Source of the DNA: Meloidogyne chitwoodi
Taxonomy: Eukaryota; Nematoda; Chromadorea; Rhabditida; Meloidogynidae
Direction: 5' to 3'
DNA length: 64,000 nt
Assembly (NCBI GenBank): GCA_015183035.1
Contig: JACZZP010000012.1
Span: 496,001 to 560,000 of the forward strand
Shown here: in pieces, positions 33,888 to 44,988 of the stretch
Position numbering within the stretch: position 1 is the first letter of the stretch
Layout of the letters: every line of letters starts with the position of its first letter
Translations under genes and position numbers: made by a program
Notes under the pieces: generated by a model
Told to the model about the DNA's origin: nothing
The model's database searches: none
Seen by the model: only the letters and a program-made list of their open reading frames with translations

Positions 33888-36113
33888 TTATTTTTGTAAA
33901 TTAAATCGACGTGTTCTTAATTGTTGTGAATTATTTGAAACATAAATTGGAGCGGGTAAAACATTAGATTGAACAGAAACAACATTAGTTTGATTATTAT
34001 TTTTAACAAATTGTGCTTTAACCAATTTTCTAAAATCTTTTGAAATAATAAATAAACAAATTTCTTCAATAAATCCGAGTAAAATATAAGTTGCATTATA
34101 AATTATAAAAAATATTGTAAAAGGAATTGATTCATCGTTCTTTGAATTTGTAACAAAAGAATAATATATATTATATAAATAAAATAATCCAATTAATAAA
34201 GGACAAGGTGTAATACTAATTAAACAAATAATCATAATTAGAACACGATCTTTTGCTACATTTTCATTATTTGATGAAATGGTTATTGTTGGGTATTCTT
34301 TTTTTAATTAATAATTATTTTAAAATTATTTATATTTTTTAAATTTAATCTAATCTAGAAATTATAATTAAATTTTCAATATTTTATTCATATTTTGATT
34401 AATGACAAAATGTTATTGAAGGAAGATTTGACAAAATGTCTTAGGTTTCAGAACATTTTTTAAATTTAACTAACTGTAATCATATAAAAACTTCGCCAAA
34501 ACACTTGTATAAATAATTGCAGAAATACAAAATGAAATCAAAAGAGGAAGATCATTATAAGTTAATACTCCATAGTATAGTACACTGTTGATTATAAAAT
34601 TAATATTTACCTATAGTATATAATGTTTTATTAAATTAAAATATTAGCATTTAGGGCTGTGCTCGCGTCATATAGGAGGGTAGCCACGTCCTTCGCTCAG
34701 CATTCCCTACATATAAAAAACCAGGAGAAAATTTTTTCTCCTGGAGATATAGTCTGAAGAAGTATATACTAAACAAAACTAAGCCTAGCATAGTTTTTGT
34801 TTAATTTAAGGCTTTGATACGTTACAAATATATTTTTGAAATAAACATTAAAAATATTCAAAAAAATTTTTTTTAAAAACCTAAAAATTCCAGCATTTTG
34901 ATGATTTCTAGTTATAATTATATTAACATAATATTGTGCTGTTGTCCAAAGAATGGAAACTAGCCATATAGAAAAAATGAAGTATTTAACATTTCTGTAA
35001 ATTAATTAAAATTTAAAGATATTTGTACAGAGATAATCAATATTTTAAAAACAGGATTGCTTATTGTTAGACATAAATTGCAGTAGATCGTGTTTTACAC
35101 ACAAAAGAATCAATTAGAATAAATAGAAGAATTGATTATGTATTGAGTTTTTGCTGTATCTCACTTAGGCCAAATAAATATTAAATAAATAAAACATAAA
35201 GATAATAAAATAAATATTTTCCCCAAAACTAAAATTGTCTTGACCTTTCTTAAACTTTATGTTATTTGTTTGTCTAAAATTCTATATATAAGCTTAACTT
35301 ATCAGTTATCTTATTGCCATTAACCTATAAATAATTGAATAAAGCCTTCTTTTAAATAAATTTGATTAATTAGCTTCAGAAAGAATCCCCCTTTAGTTAA
35401 TATCGTTATAGGGGATATTACAGTTTTAAAGAATTTTTACTTATTTTAGACAAATTTTAATAATTTATTTAAATTAATTAATTACCTTATTTTCCATAAA
35501 CTTTGATAACTTAATAAAAAGAAAACTGAATGAAACCGATTTAACGCCAAACCAGCCATGTGAAAATATGATGCATTAAATGAAAATTGACCAATTGGCC
35601 ATGTAAATAATAAATAAATATAAATTTTGTTTTCAAAAGTAAAATAGGTCAAACAAACTTGTAATATTAATACAAGTTGGCAAAAACAGTTCATACATGA
35701 CTAAAACAAATTAGAATAAAAATTGTAAAATCAGATCAAGCTTAAAAATCTAATAATCCGGAATGGTGCCCGGAACCTTGATTTTATCAAAAACTGGTAC
35801 TATTTGATTTTTACGCAAATGTCGGTCCGCAAATGTCTGGAAACCTAAATGATCTAAATCAATTAATGCTTTTTATTTCACATTTTTACATTAATAATTT
35901 GTGAGGATTTGTCCATTATTTTCTTTACACTTTTCGCCTTATGTAAAATAATAAAAAATACCTTACCTTACTAAACATAATAAAAAGTGCTGTTCTTTCT
36001 TTAGAAAATTTGTATAGTGGACGAAGTATAATTAATAGAAACAGTACACTTAATAATTTAACTATTATACCAGCAATATTACCAAAAAACCACACGTTGT
36101 CAGAAATTGTCAT
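33888..36113 (-). CDS. Nematode serpentine (7TM) receptor, copy A
   Basis: Five exons in phase: 35967..36113, 35486..35700, 34881..34994, 34475..34584, 33888..34297; 331 residues. Hydrophobic segments follow the 7TM pattern: IAGIIVKLLSVLFLLIIL, CFCQLVLILQVCLTYF, WPIGQFSFNASYFHMAGLAL, YFIFSIWLVSILWTTAQYYV, LLISFCISAIIYTSVL, IMIICLISITPCPLLIGLF and FTIFFIIYNATYILLGF. LNRFHSV after segment 3 takes the place of the DRY-like motif of nematode chemoreceptors. The C-terminal tail is basic and polar (KLVKAQFVKNN..RTRRFNLQK). The nematode subfamily (srx, srt or another) is not assigned. Copy B has identical exon lengths. A solo LTR (35152..35422) sits in the intron after exon 2. A Cys-rich peptide gene follows at 37.9 kb. 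The ligand is unknown. Confidence 0.75.
35152..35422 (+). mobile_element. Solo LTR, family 1, in a receptor intron
   Basis: Runs TGCTGTATCTCACTTAGG to GGGATATTACA with identical 5-bp flanks GTTTT. It carries TATATAAGC and TTGAATAAA at the same places as the 14172 copy but lacks about 65 bp present there. It lies between exons 2 and 3 of receptor copy A and is absent from copy B. Confidence 0.85.
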
Positions 36114-36369
36114 TTTTTATATGTAAATATTTAATAAAAAATAAATTTGGGAAATTAAATTAAATAAACATCTTTTTTTCACAATTTTCGGATTTTAAGA
36201 TAATCCTAGTTTCACTAAAACGAGGATTAGCTCTATTTTATGACATTTGTTCCGTTAAAGCATCGTAACGATAAAAATTAAATTCCCGATTTTCGGAAAT
36301 CGGATCGGCACGATCCCTGCTTCCAATCGAATGTATATGTTCAGTGGTAAAATTGACGGTAGCAGGCCA

Positions 36370-36545
36370 CTGTACCTCAAGCCCAGTGTACCGCAGAGCT
36401 ATAACTTATTTTATATTTATCAAAAATAGTCGACTTGAACGTGGTTCGACACAGCTCGACGAGCTGTGTCGAATGACACTAAGATCTTTATTTTATAAAA
36501 ATTATTAACGGAGTTATAAGCTCTGCGGTACACTGGGGTGTACCC
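36370..36545. repeat. Palindromic element around CCCAGTGTACCGCAGAGC
   Basis: Arms CCCAGTGTACCGCAGAGCT and AGCTCTGCGGTACACTGGGG, with a central perfect palindrome ACACAGCTCGACGAGCTGTGT. The AGCTCGACGAGC core also occurs in the repeat R arms at 51.4 and 51.9 kb. No coding potential. Confidence 0.7.
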
Positions 36546-37264
36546 AAAATTGAGTACTCAATTTTACCATTTGATATAATAATAACATTGAATAATATAT
36601 ATAATTTCATGAGATGCATGTTAATAAAACAGTGACAAACATCTCCCCAAAAGTTTAAAAGTTATTTGAAAAACAAAACTTTGTTGTTTAAATAAAAAAA
36701 TGTCTATTAAATAAAATAAAGGTAAGATACTCTTCTCATTTATAAATGAATTGACCACACATGAATATTTTGTTAAATAATTAAAATTGCTTAACCAAGC
36801 ATACTACACGCTATTTAAAAAATAATTAAAGTTTTTATTAATTTTTTTTTAATGTCTGAAATCGGTTAATTGAAAAATTCGGAAAAATCTCCACAGCAAC
36901 ACTTCCCCAATGCCATCATAATATTATTATTTATTTTGATAAACAAAATTAAAAAAAAATAAGTTGACATTTATTTAGACCCTAAATAGGAAGGTTCTTT
37001 TTAACTATTAGGGCTTATTACGAGAGAAAATATTAAAAAAATAAATTAAAAATTTTGTTAAATAATTTTTTAAATTTTTTAATATTCTACAACAAAATAA
37101 ACAACAAAATAAACTAAAAATTCTTTTTTGTATTTCTTTAAATATTTTTTTTTAATTTATTCTATCAAAGTAATTCATTTAGTCATGTAGTAATCTATAA
37201 AATAAATATAAATAGTTAAATTTATTATTTTATTAATTATAAAAGTTATTTAAAAGTGTTGACT

Positions 37265-37545
37265 CTGTGTCGGACAGAGTCCTTCTTCTGGCCAGAGCTG
37301 TCTCGAAACAAAAAATATCGAAATTTCGAGACAGATCTGCTCCTGACTTGACTTCGGTAATAAGAAAAAGTAATTTCTTATCTAATCGGACTTCCTGGCC
37401 AGTCACGGTCATTTTTATCACCAAAAAAAGTTCGGTCAAGAAGAAGAGATCGGCACAGGAGAGATCGGGATTTTCCGGAATAAGGTCCCGAACTCCCGTT
37501 TTTTTTAATCCCGAATCGGGATCCCGGTACTGCAATTTTGCAGGT
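37265..37545. repeat. G+C-rich mosaic repeat remnant
   Basis: Contains palindromic CTGTCTCGAAA..TTTCGAGACAG, GACTCTGTGTCGGACAGAGTC, and a right end CCCGAATCGGGATCCCGGTACTG like the hAT-type MITE termini elsewhere. Overlapping frames on both strands are artefacts. Element ends are not resolved. Confidence 0.45.
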
Positions 37546-37859
37546 CTCAGTCAGGAGAAAATTGGTTTTGATTATTTAATTTTATAGACAGGCCTTTCAA
37601 TATGTCAATTTTTTTAATACTAATAATATTTTTAAAATAATTAGGAATAAATAGAATATCAAAATTAAATCCCGTTATTCTAAAAAACATTTTAACAAAA
37701 TTGACAAAGCCAAAAATTTTGTAAAAAGTCCAAAAGTCTTCAATACAAAATGGTGTTTTGTGACTCCAAAAATAACTTTTGTAAATTAAAGTATTTTTAT
37801 AACCAGAGTAATTTTATTTATCAATATAAACAATTAATTAAATAAAAATTATTTAGTAA

Positions 37860-38000
37860 TTACCTTTCTAAATCTTCCACAAATCCTTCACAACATCCAG
37901 AAGTACACATACATGGGATACAACACTCCTGTCCAGAAACAGAAGAGATGACTATACCCAAAATAAATAATAAAATTAAAAGAAAATAATTATTATTCAT
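37860..38000 (-). CDS. Secreted cysteine-rich mini-peptide, copy A
   Basis: Unrecognised 46-residue frame starting MNNNYFLLILLFILGIVISS, a strong signal peptide ending about VSG. The mature part is about 22 residues with CCIPCMC and CCEGFVEDLER. It ends in TAA; AAG|GTAATT just before the stop could also be a splice donor to an exon I cannot identify. Copies at 43.6 and 62.9 kb share the signal sequence almost letter for letter and the C-C-x-G-F-x-E-D-L end. The gene follows a receptor of the same duplicated unit and has a conserved block of about 700 bp upstream. A secreted peptide is sure in form; its role is unknown. Confidence 0.65.
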   Translation of the reverse strand: MNNNYFLLILLFILGIVISSVSGQECCIPCMCTSGCCEGFVEDLER

Positions 38001-38700
38001 TTTTTAAATTTAATATAACTTAAAGAAGTTGATCTGCTTTTATAATAAATATTTTTTAAATTGATACACGTTTTGTCCCTCATAGAGACATTGAAAAAAT
38101 AATTAAAAAAAATTATTTTTATTATTATTTAAAAATTATATTTTTATTTTTGCTTAATATTTTACTTTATTTTATTTAGAAATAATTTTTTTTTTAAATC
38201 AAACAATATAATAAACGTGTATACCTTTTTTAATGTTGCTTATTTATTTTAGGGGAAGAAAATTCTTTGTACCTTTTATAAAAATTGTTTTCAAAATTTA
38301 TTATATAGAAAATAAATAAATAATATTTTATTTTGAATAAAAATCAATTTTACTTTTCTAAAATATTTTTAAAATATTTTTTAATTTATAAATTTAGTTC
38401 ACTCGAATTTTTTTCTAAAAATATTTTTTTATATTATTTAAAATTTTGCCATATATTTATTATTTTATTTAAATTCTAAAATATACAAATTTCCATAAAA
38501 AAGGAAAAAAATTGTTAAAACTATTATTTCCTTTTAATTTAAAAAAATAAAAAAAAAACACTCTTGAATAAATATTAAAAAATCTGTTGGAAAAGATAAA
38601 TATATTGGTCAGAATTATATTTTTTACAAAAATATTCTCTCATAAATATATTATTGTTGTTGCTTTTACTTTTATTTGTAATATGTATGTTTTATTATTC
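38001..38700 (-). promoter_or_regulatory. Conserved upstream block of mini-peptide copy A
   Basis: It matches the region upstream of peptide copy B (43746-44460) along nearly its whole length: AAGAAGTTGATC..GCTTTTATAATAAAT, a TGATACACG-type motif, AACGTGTAT, TTAATGTTGCTTATTTATTTTA, GAAGAAAATTCTTTGTACCT, and AACACTCTTGAATAAATATT. TTTTATAATAAAT lies about 25-40 bp before the ATG, a possible core promoter. It may also mark the duplicated unit only. Confidence 0.5.
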
Positions 38701-39138
38701 TAAAAATATAATTTTAGTGAAATAAAAAATGCTTAAACGCAACAGAATAAATATCAAGGATGGGCAAAATCGGAAAATAAAAAAGAAAGACGAATTCTCT
38801 TTGTATAATATCTCTTTTAACGGAAAAATGCTCCCTAAATAATTATTAAAATGATCTAAAATAACTAAATTTTCAAAAATTTTGCTCGCAAGGAATTATC
38901 AAATAAAAGAGAAATTTTTCGATAATCTGTAGAGGAATTGACTCAGAAAATTCTGTGTACTTTTTAAATAATTATTTTTTTCAAAATTTAATATAAAAAA
39001 TAAATATATAATATTATTTTTAAAATTGATCAAGTTATTGAAAAGTTTATATTTGGAAGCATCTTTTTTTTACTCATTTTATCATTGGACTCATGTCCTA
39101 AATTAAACAAAAAATTAAAAAAATATATATTAAAATTT

Positions 39139-41996
39139 TTATTTGTTTTGTAAATTAAATTGACGTGTTCTTAATTGTGAATTATTTGAAACATAAATTG
39201 GTGCGGGTACAACATTAGTTTGGACAGAAACAACATTAGTTTGTGTGTTATTTTTAACAAATTGTGCTTTAACTAATTTTCTAAAATCTTTTGAAATAAT
39301 AAATAAACAAATTTCTTCAATAAATTGAATTAAAGTAAAGCTTGTATTATAAATTATTAAAAATATTGTAAAATTAATTGTTTCATCATTTTTTGAATTT
39401 GTTACAAAATTAGAAAATATATTATATAAATAAAATAATCCAATCAATAAAGGACAAGGTGTAATACTAATTAAACAAATAATCATTATTAGAACACGAT
39501 CTTTTGCTACATTTTCATTATTTGATGAAATGGCATTTGTAGCATATTCTTTTTTTTAATATAATTTAATTTTAAATTTATTTAAAATTTAAAAAAAATT
39601 TTAATATCTAAAAATTAGGGTTAAATTTTCATTATTTTATCAGTATTTTGATTCACAAACATAAAATGTCATTAAAGAAAGAGTGACAAAATGTCCAAGT
39701 TTATTAAAATTATTTAAAACATTAACTAACTGTAATCGTATAAAAACTTTGCCAAAACACTTGCATAAATTATGACCGAAATAAAAAATGAAAATAAAAG
39801 AGGAAGATCAAAATACATAATTACTCCTTTGTGTAAGATACTGTTAATTAAAAATTAAATATTTTTATAACTTTTATATAATTATTTGGTAAATGTCCAG
39901 TAGATGTCCTACCTGTCCGCAAAGAGAATTCGCTCTTTTCTTTCCTTCTCTTGCATTTTTGGCGTTAAGAGAAGTGCACGCTTATTTTTCCTCTACACTG
40001 TAATATGCCTTTTGGCACTTGGAAATAAAGGAGTAAAATAATTAAAATTAATTAATAATAAAGCGAAAATATATTTATTTTAAAAGTGACCAAAGATTAA
40101 TAATCAAAGATCATTTGGGATAACATTTTCAAATATATTTCTAGATCAGGTGGATATCAACCTTTTATGGGATTATAATTAAGGGATAAAACCAGTAAAA
40201 GGACAAATATTTAGGTAATTCTGTAATAGCGAAATAAACTAAAAAAAGAGAGAATAATGAGCAAAACTAAGAAAAAATGCGCTAAACCATCAAAGAAAAT
40301 AGGGTCGGTTTAATAGAGGGAATCGGTTTATTTTTCAACTACCCTCTAGTGGGTCGGTTTAATTAAGGGGGTCGGTCTACTAGAGGGGTCGGTTTAAGAG
40401 CAAATACGGTATTTCGTGTAATAAATGTATTACCTCGAAGCCGGGCCCTAGCTTCTAGATAAACACTTTAGACACGCTCATAATTTATATATAATTAAAT
40501 CATTCGCGACACAAAATATAATATAAATAGTAAAATAACGGAACGTGAGGTGAGAGCTCAACTGGCCAGGAGACTAACAATAATAACGTGAATGAACGAA
40601 TGAACCCCTATTGCTTATTGGGAAAGGATTTATATAGTGGGGTAAAACATAAGATAGTTGTAAAAGATAAGGGATGTACACGACATTAGAGTGTTAGCTT
40701 TTATAATGATAATAGAGTATGGGTTTAGATTGCCTGTACGTTAGTGTTTTTGAGCCTTTTTTATTTCCTATTTCGCATTTTATTTTTCGATTTTGCCCAT
40801 CCCTGGTATAAACCTTAAACATAATTTTTAAAAACCTAAAAATTCCAGCCTCTTGATGGTTGTAAACTATTATTACATAAACGTAATATTGTGCTACTGT
40901 CCAAAGAATAGCAACTAGCCATATAGCAGAAATGAAGTATTTAACATTTCTGTAAATTAATTATTAAAGTTATTGTTTTTTCTGTTAAAATTTTTTTATA
41001 TCGCACTTGCTGACCCCAGCAGAGTTAGCCTATGTTAGATCGAGGCGCTAAAACCGATGCGCAAACAATGATAAAATTTAAATAATTGAGGCATTGTACG
41101 TTTTTTAGGAATTAACAAAATATGCAATCTTATAGTGCTCATCAGTGATGCAAAAGTTCCAAAACTTCCACGGAACTAGTTCCAGTTTTGGAACTGCATT
41201 TTTAATTTTAATTGTTCCAGTTCCGGAACTATTGTGGGGTGAGGAACTAGTTCCTGACCAGTTCTTGTTCCGGAACAATGTTCAGTACCAGAAATTTGGA
41301 AGTTCCAGTTACGAACTGAAACTACATAGTTCAGGAACTGGCACTTTGCCTCACTGGTGCTCATGTATAGATTTTAAATAAATTTTAATTTTATTTAAAT
41401 TAATTACTTTAGTTTCCATAAACTTTGATAACTGAATAAAAAGAAAACTGAATGAAAACGATTTAACGCCAAACCAACCATGTGAAAATATGCTGCATTA
41501 AATGAAAATTGAAAAATTGGTGATGTAAATAATAAATAAAAATAAAATTTATTTTCAACAGGAATATAATATGAAATAGTTTCTAATATAATAATAAATT
41601 GACAAAAACAATTAATACATGACTAAAATAAAAATTTATAATTATTTTAACGTTATTTTTAAAAAAAAATTTTTATACACAATAGTTTAAGATTAGCAGA
41701 CATTTGAGTCTCACCCCGATTTTGAATAAAACCGTAAGAAGTGTTTTTGTTATTTTTTTATTTTAGAAAATATTATTTTGTGTTGGATTGTTATTTTTAT
41801 TATTTAAAAAATAAATAAAATTTTAAAAATATTAACAAAAATTACCTACTTTGCTAAATAAAATAAAAAGTGCTGTTCTTTCTTTAGAAAATTTGTATAA
41901 TGGACGCAACACAATTAATAGAAACAATGAACATATTGATGAAACTATTATAGAACCAATATTCTTATAAATATCCACGATGTTAAAATCAGTCAT
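39139..41996 (-). CDS. Nematode serpentine (7TM) receptor, copy B
   Basis: Five exons in phase with the same lengths as copy A: 41850..41996, 41408..41622, 40836..40949, 39731..39840, 39139..39548; 331 residues. It starts MTDFNIVDIYKNIGSIIVSS and keeps LRPLYKFSKERTALFI, the LNRF-type motif region, and the tail ISKDFRKLVKAQFVKNN. Divergence from copy A is concentrated in the N-terminus, the segment around exon 4 (SILHKGVIMYFDLP against SVLYYGVLTYNDLP) and loops, as expected of chemoreceptors. Introns 2 and 3 have been enlarged by insertions (a hAT-like MITE at 41143..41356 and a repeat-rich stretch at 39.85-40.83 kb). Both copies keep open frames across all exons, so both may work. Confidence 0.75.
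40295..40760. repeat. Intronic insertion with GGTCGGTTTAATAGAGGG repeats
   Basis: Four or five degenerate copies of GGGTCGGTTTAATAGAGGG lie at 40300-40400, ending AAATACGGTATTT. They are followed by unique, less A/T-rich sequence to about 40760 that has no counterpart in receptor copy A. Probably a nested transposon insertion in intron 3 of copy B. Confidence 0.5.
41143..41356. mobile_element. hAT-like MITE (214 bp) with GGAACTAGTTCC interior
   Basis: Ends CAGTGATGCAAAAGTTCC and TTTGCCTCACTG, flanked by the identical 8-bp GTGCTCAT. The interior is a succession of GGAACT / AGTTCC units on both strands. It lies in intron 2 of receptor copy B and is absent from copy A. Frames on both strands are artefacts. 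Confidence 0.9.
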
Positions 41997-41999
41997 TTT

Positions 42000-43595
42000 T
42001 TAATCAAAAAATGTAAAAATAAATTTTTTTAAATATTATTAAAAATTGTTTAATAAATTAGACATTTAAAGTAAAGGAGGTAATTTATTATGCTATTTTT
42101 TGTGAACAATGCTTTATCATATTATTTTGAAAGATCAGTGTAAAGCGGTCGAACATATCATAGAAAATAAAAAAAAAGATTTGGATGGGATTAATCCCGA
42201 AAACTCTCTGAAGAAGAATTATTATAAATTTAACCATTTACCATGGCTTTCTTCTTATTTTATTAATTAGGCTAGAATGAAGGTTGCCGGCCTTAATATA
42301 TTTATGTACTCAGATGAAGGCAAACAGAACCGAACAGTACCAAAATATTTTTTTAAAATATTTAGGTTTTGTGTAATATTTAGATATAGGTATACTACTT
42401 TAATAAATATATTGTATATTAAAAATAAAATATTTTTATTATTTAAATAAAAATTGGTTTGACCACACACATTGTAATTAATTAAAATTAATTAACTAAA
42501 AAAAATAAATATATAGCTTAAATAATCTTATTTAATTCGTGTAGAGCAAGAATGTCAGGTTGGATTCCGTATAAGTTTTAAAAATGTCTCACGCTATCAT
42601 TTTTATTTAAATACTCTAATATCAAAGTGACAAAAAAATTTTTTTACTTCATTAGGTTTACTAATTTTAAATAACACAGACTTTTGTGTGTGGTCCAATA
42701 TTTTTTAATTGGGTAATTATTTTAAATAATAAAAACTTTATATTTAATAATTATTTGTTTAAGAGATTCATTTTTTTTCTAAAAAATTGTAATTGGACTT
42801 TTATTTTTAAAAATTAAAAATAAAACTTTTAAATTGACTAGTATTAAGTTAGAACTTAAATATTTATATAACTGACTTTCATGGAATTTAGAATAAATTC
42901 GTGGTAATTAGTCATTGGGTAGTGTTGTAGTGGATTTACACTACTATAAAAGAACTATCGTTCTTACTATAAAAGGTTCATTCCGGTCTCCACTTTGTCC
43001 ATTATTAAATATTGTCCCATTGTCTATTTCCCAATATTCCTATTGTTCTTTCCAACTTCATCTTTAATTGTATTTCCTTCGGATAAATATTATTTATATC
43101 TGTTTGTACTCTTTGTTAAGATATAACAGGTAGAGGTTAAGTGCTAAAAGATCAAAATTCGTAACACTAAATTCCACTGATTAAATAATCAGGGCTAATT
43201 AATCTGAAGCCTAGGGCAATTTACGTATATTAATATTTGTTAAAACCTCTCGATTTAAAAATAATAGCAAGATCTTTTTATTTTCCCAACTCTTATATAA
43301 ATTAGAGCATCTAGATAGGAAATATTGACGAAGGTTTATAGATTTAATATTCTAAACAAAAGAAACAAATATTTAATAACTATTATTGCAATTTTAATGT
43401 TTAAAAAACTATTTTATTAATCTTGTTAATTCACTAAACAAGTAGAAATCTAAAAAAATAAAAATAAATTATAAAAATAATCAAGATTAATTAATTTATA
43501 AATTTATTTTTATAAAGTTTTGGGATATTAAATGATAAATAGAAAGTTCATTTTTCTAAATGTCAACCCTCGAAAATTGAAGTAATTTAAAAAAA
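42000..43595. other. Intergenic region with an LTR-like fragment
   Basis: 42933-43170 begins TGTTGTAGTGGATTTACAC, has CTATAAAAG and GATAAATATTATT and ends near GTAACACTA, a weak match to LTR family 2. The rest is A/T-rich with no gene; a 67-residue frame at 42267..42470 (-) lacks support. Confidence 0.35.
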
Positions 43596-43745
43596 TTAAT
43601 AAAATAACCTTTCTAGATCTTCAATAAATCCAGGACAACAGCCACCAGGACATGGCGGCATACATCCGGTACAACACTGTCCAGAAACAGATGAAATGAC
43701 TATACTCAAAATAAATAATAAAATTAATAGAAAATAATTATTCAT
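43596..43745 (-). CDS. Secreted cysteine-rich mini-peptide, copy B
   Basis: 49-residue frame starting MNNYFLLILLFILSIVISS, followed by a short mature part QCCTGCMPPCPGGCCPGF and IEDLER, then LFY and a stop. The Cys pattern (CC, C, C, CC) keeps the pairs of copy A but the residues between them differ strongly, while the signal peptide and the GF-x-EDLER end are conserved. A possible donor AAG|GTTATT precedes the stop. The contrast of a conserved leader with a variable Cys-rich core is typical of fast-evolving secreted peptides. Function unknown. Confidence 0.65.
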   Translation of the reverse strand: MNNYFLLILLFILSIVISSVSGQCCTGCMPPCPGGCCPGFIEDLERLFY

Positions 43746-44460
43746 TTTTTAAATTTAATATAACCTACTTAAAGAAGTTGATCAGCTTTTATAATAAATA
43801 TTTTTTAAATTGACACAATCCTTGTCCCCAACATTAGACATTAAAAAAATTATTTTATTATTATTTAAAAATAATATTTTTATTTTTCTTTAATATTTTC
43901 CTTTATTTTATTAAAAAAATAAATAATTTTTTAAATCCAACAAATAAATTAAACGTGTATTATTTTAATGATGTTGCTTATTTATTTTAGAGGAAGAAAA
44001 TTCTTTGTACCTTAAATAAAAAAATGATTTCAAAATTATTATAGAAACTAAAATATAAACATTTTATTTTTAAATATACTAAATTGATTTTTATTTTTCA
44101 AAAATTTTATTAAAATATTTTTAAATAAATTTAGCATTTGTGTCCACTGAACTTTTCTGAAAATATTTTTTTTATTTAAAATTTTGCAGTATATTTTTTA
44201 TAATTTTATTAAAATTATAAAAAATACAAAATTCCACAAAAGGAGAAAAAAAATTGTTAAAACCAATTAATTATTTTATTTTAATTTAAAAAATAAAAAA
44301 AAACACTCTTGAATAAATATTAAAAAATCTGTTTGGAAAAAGATTAATATTGGTCACAATTATATTTTTTACAAAAATATTTTCTCTCATATATATATAT
44401 TATTGTTGTTGCTTTTACTTTTAGTCGTAATATGTTTTTTATTCAAAAACAACTTTTACT
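43746..44460 (-). promoter_or_regulatory. Conserved upstream block of mini-peptide copy B
   Basis: Collinear with 38001-38700: same GAAGTTGATCAGCTTTTATA near the start codon, TGATGTTGCTTATTTATTTTA, GAAGAAAATTCTTTGTACCT, AACACTCTTGAATAAATATT and TATTATTGTTGTTGCTTTTA at the far end. Confidence 0.5.
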
Positions 44461-44547
44461 ATAAGAAGTTGATTACATAAATTTTTCGTGGTACGATAAT
44501 AAGTACTTTAGAGTATTATTGCAATAATATATTTCTGGTATTACTAT

Positions 44548-44694
44548 TAGAGACAGGAACGGGAATGGGTCCTTTTTCCCGGTGAGGAAAGCGGGTTCAA
44601 ACTGGGAACGCCGGGAACGAGAATTCTTGATTTCAAGTTCATCCCGGTCATTCCATTTTTTAAATTCCCGGTTTTTTCAAAATTCTGGTCTCTA
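44548..44694. mobile_element. hAT-like MITE, TAGAGAYCGG type, second copy
   Basis: Ends TAGAGACAGGAACGGG and GAATTTTTT-like sequence to GGTCTCTA. The interior has CCCGGTGAGG, GGGAACGCCGGG and CCCGGTC units like the 28946 element. The flanks ATTACTAT and ATTACGTT match only in part. Confidence 0.6.
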
Positions 44695-44988
44695 ATTACG
44701 TTTATATATAACACCTAATAACTATAAAATAAATTCGATCATATTAATTTATTTTATGTACTTTATTATATAACAACAAAAAACACATTTACAAAAAACA
44801 TTTTTTATCTACATATTATTTAGCTATTATAATGAGATTTTAAGTATAAAATATTAAGTGAACGAAATCTTATAAAGATATGTTGTAACAGAAGAAAGAA
44901 TTGAAGTGAATATTGCGCTAAAAGAAAGAAAATATAAGCTTACAATATTTATATATAACTGGGAAAGATAAAAAATTATTTTTTTTTT

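Noticed and set aside
37233..37587. Frames of 100-106 residues on both strands
   Set aside because: Overlapping frames in a G+C-rich mosaic repeat; no codon or domain signal.
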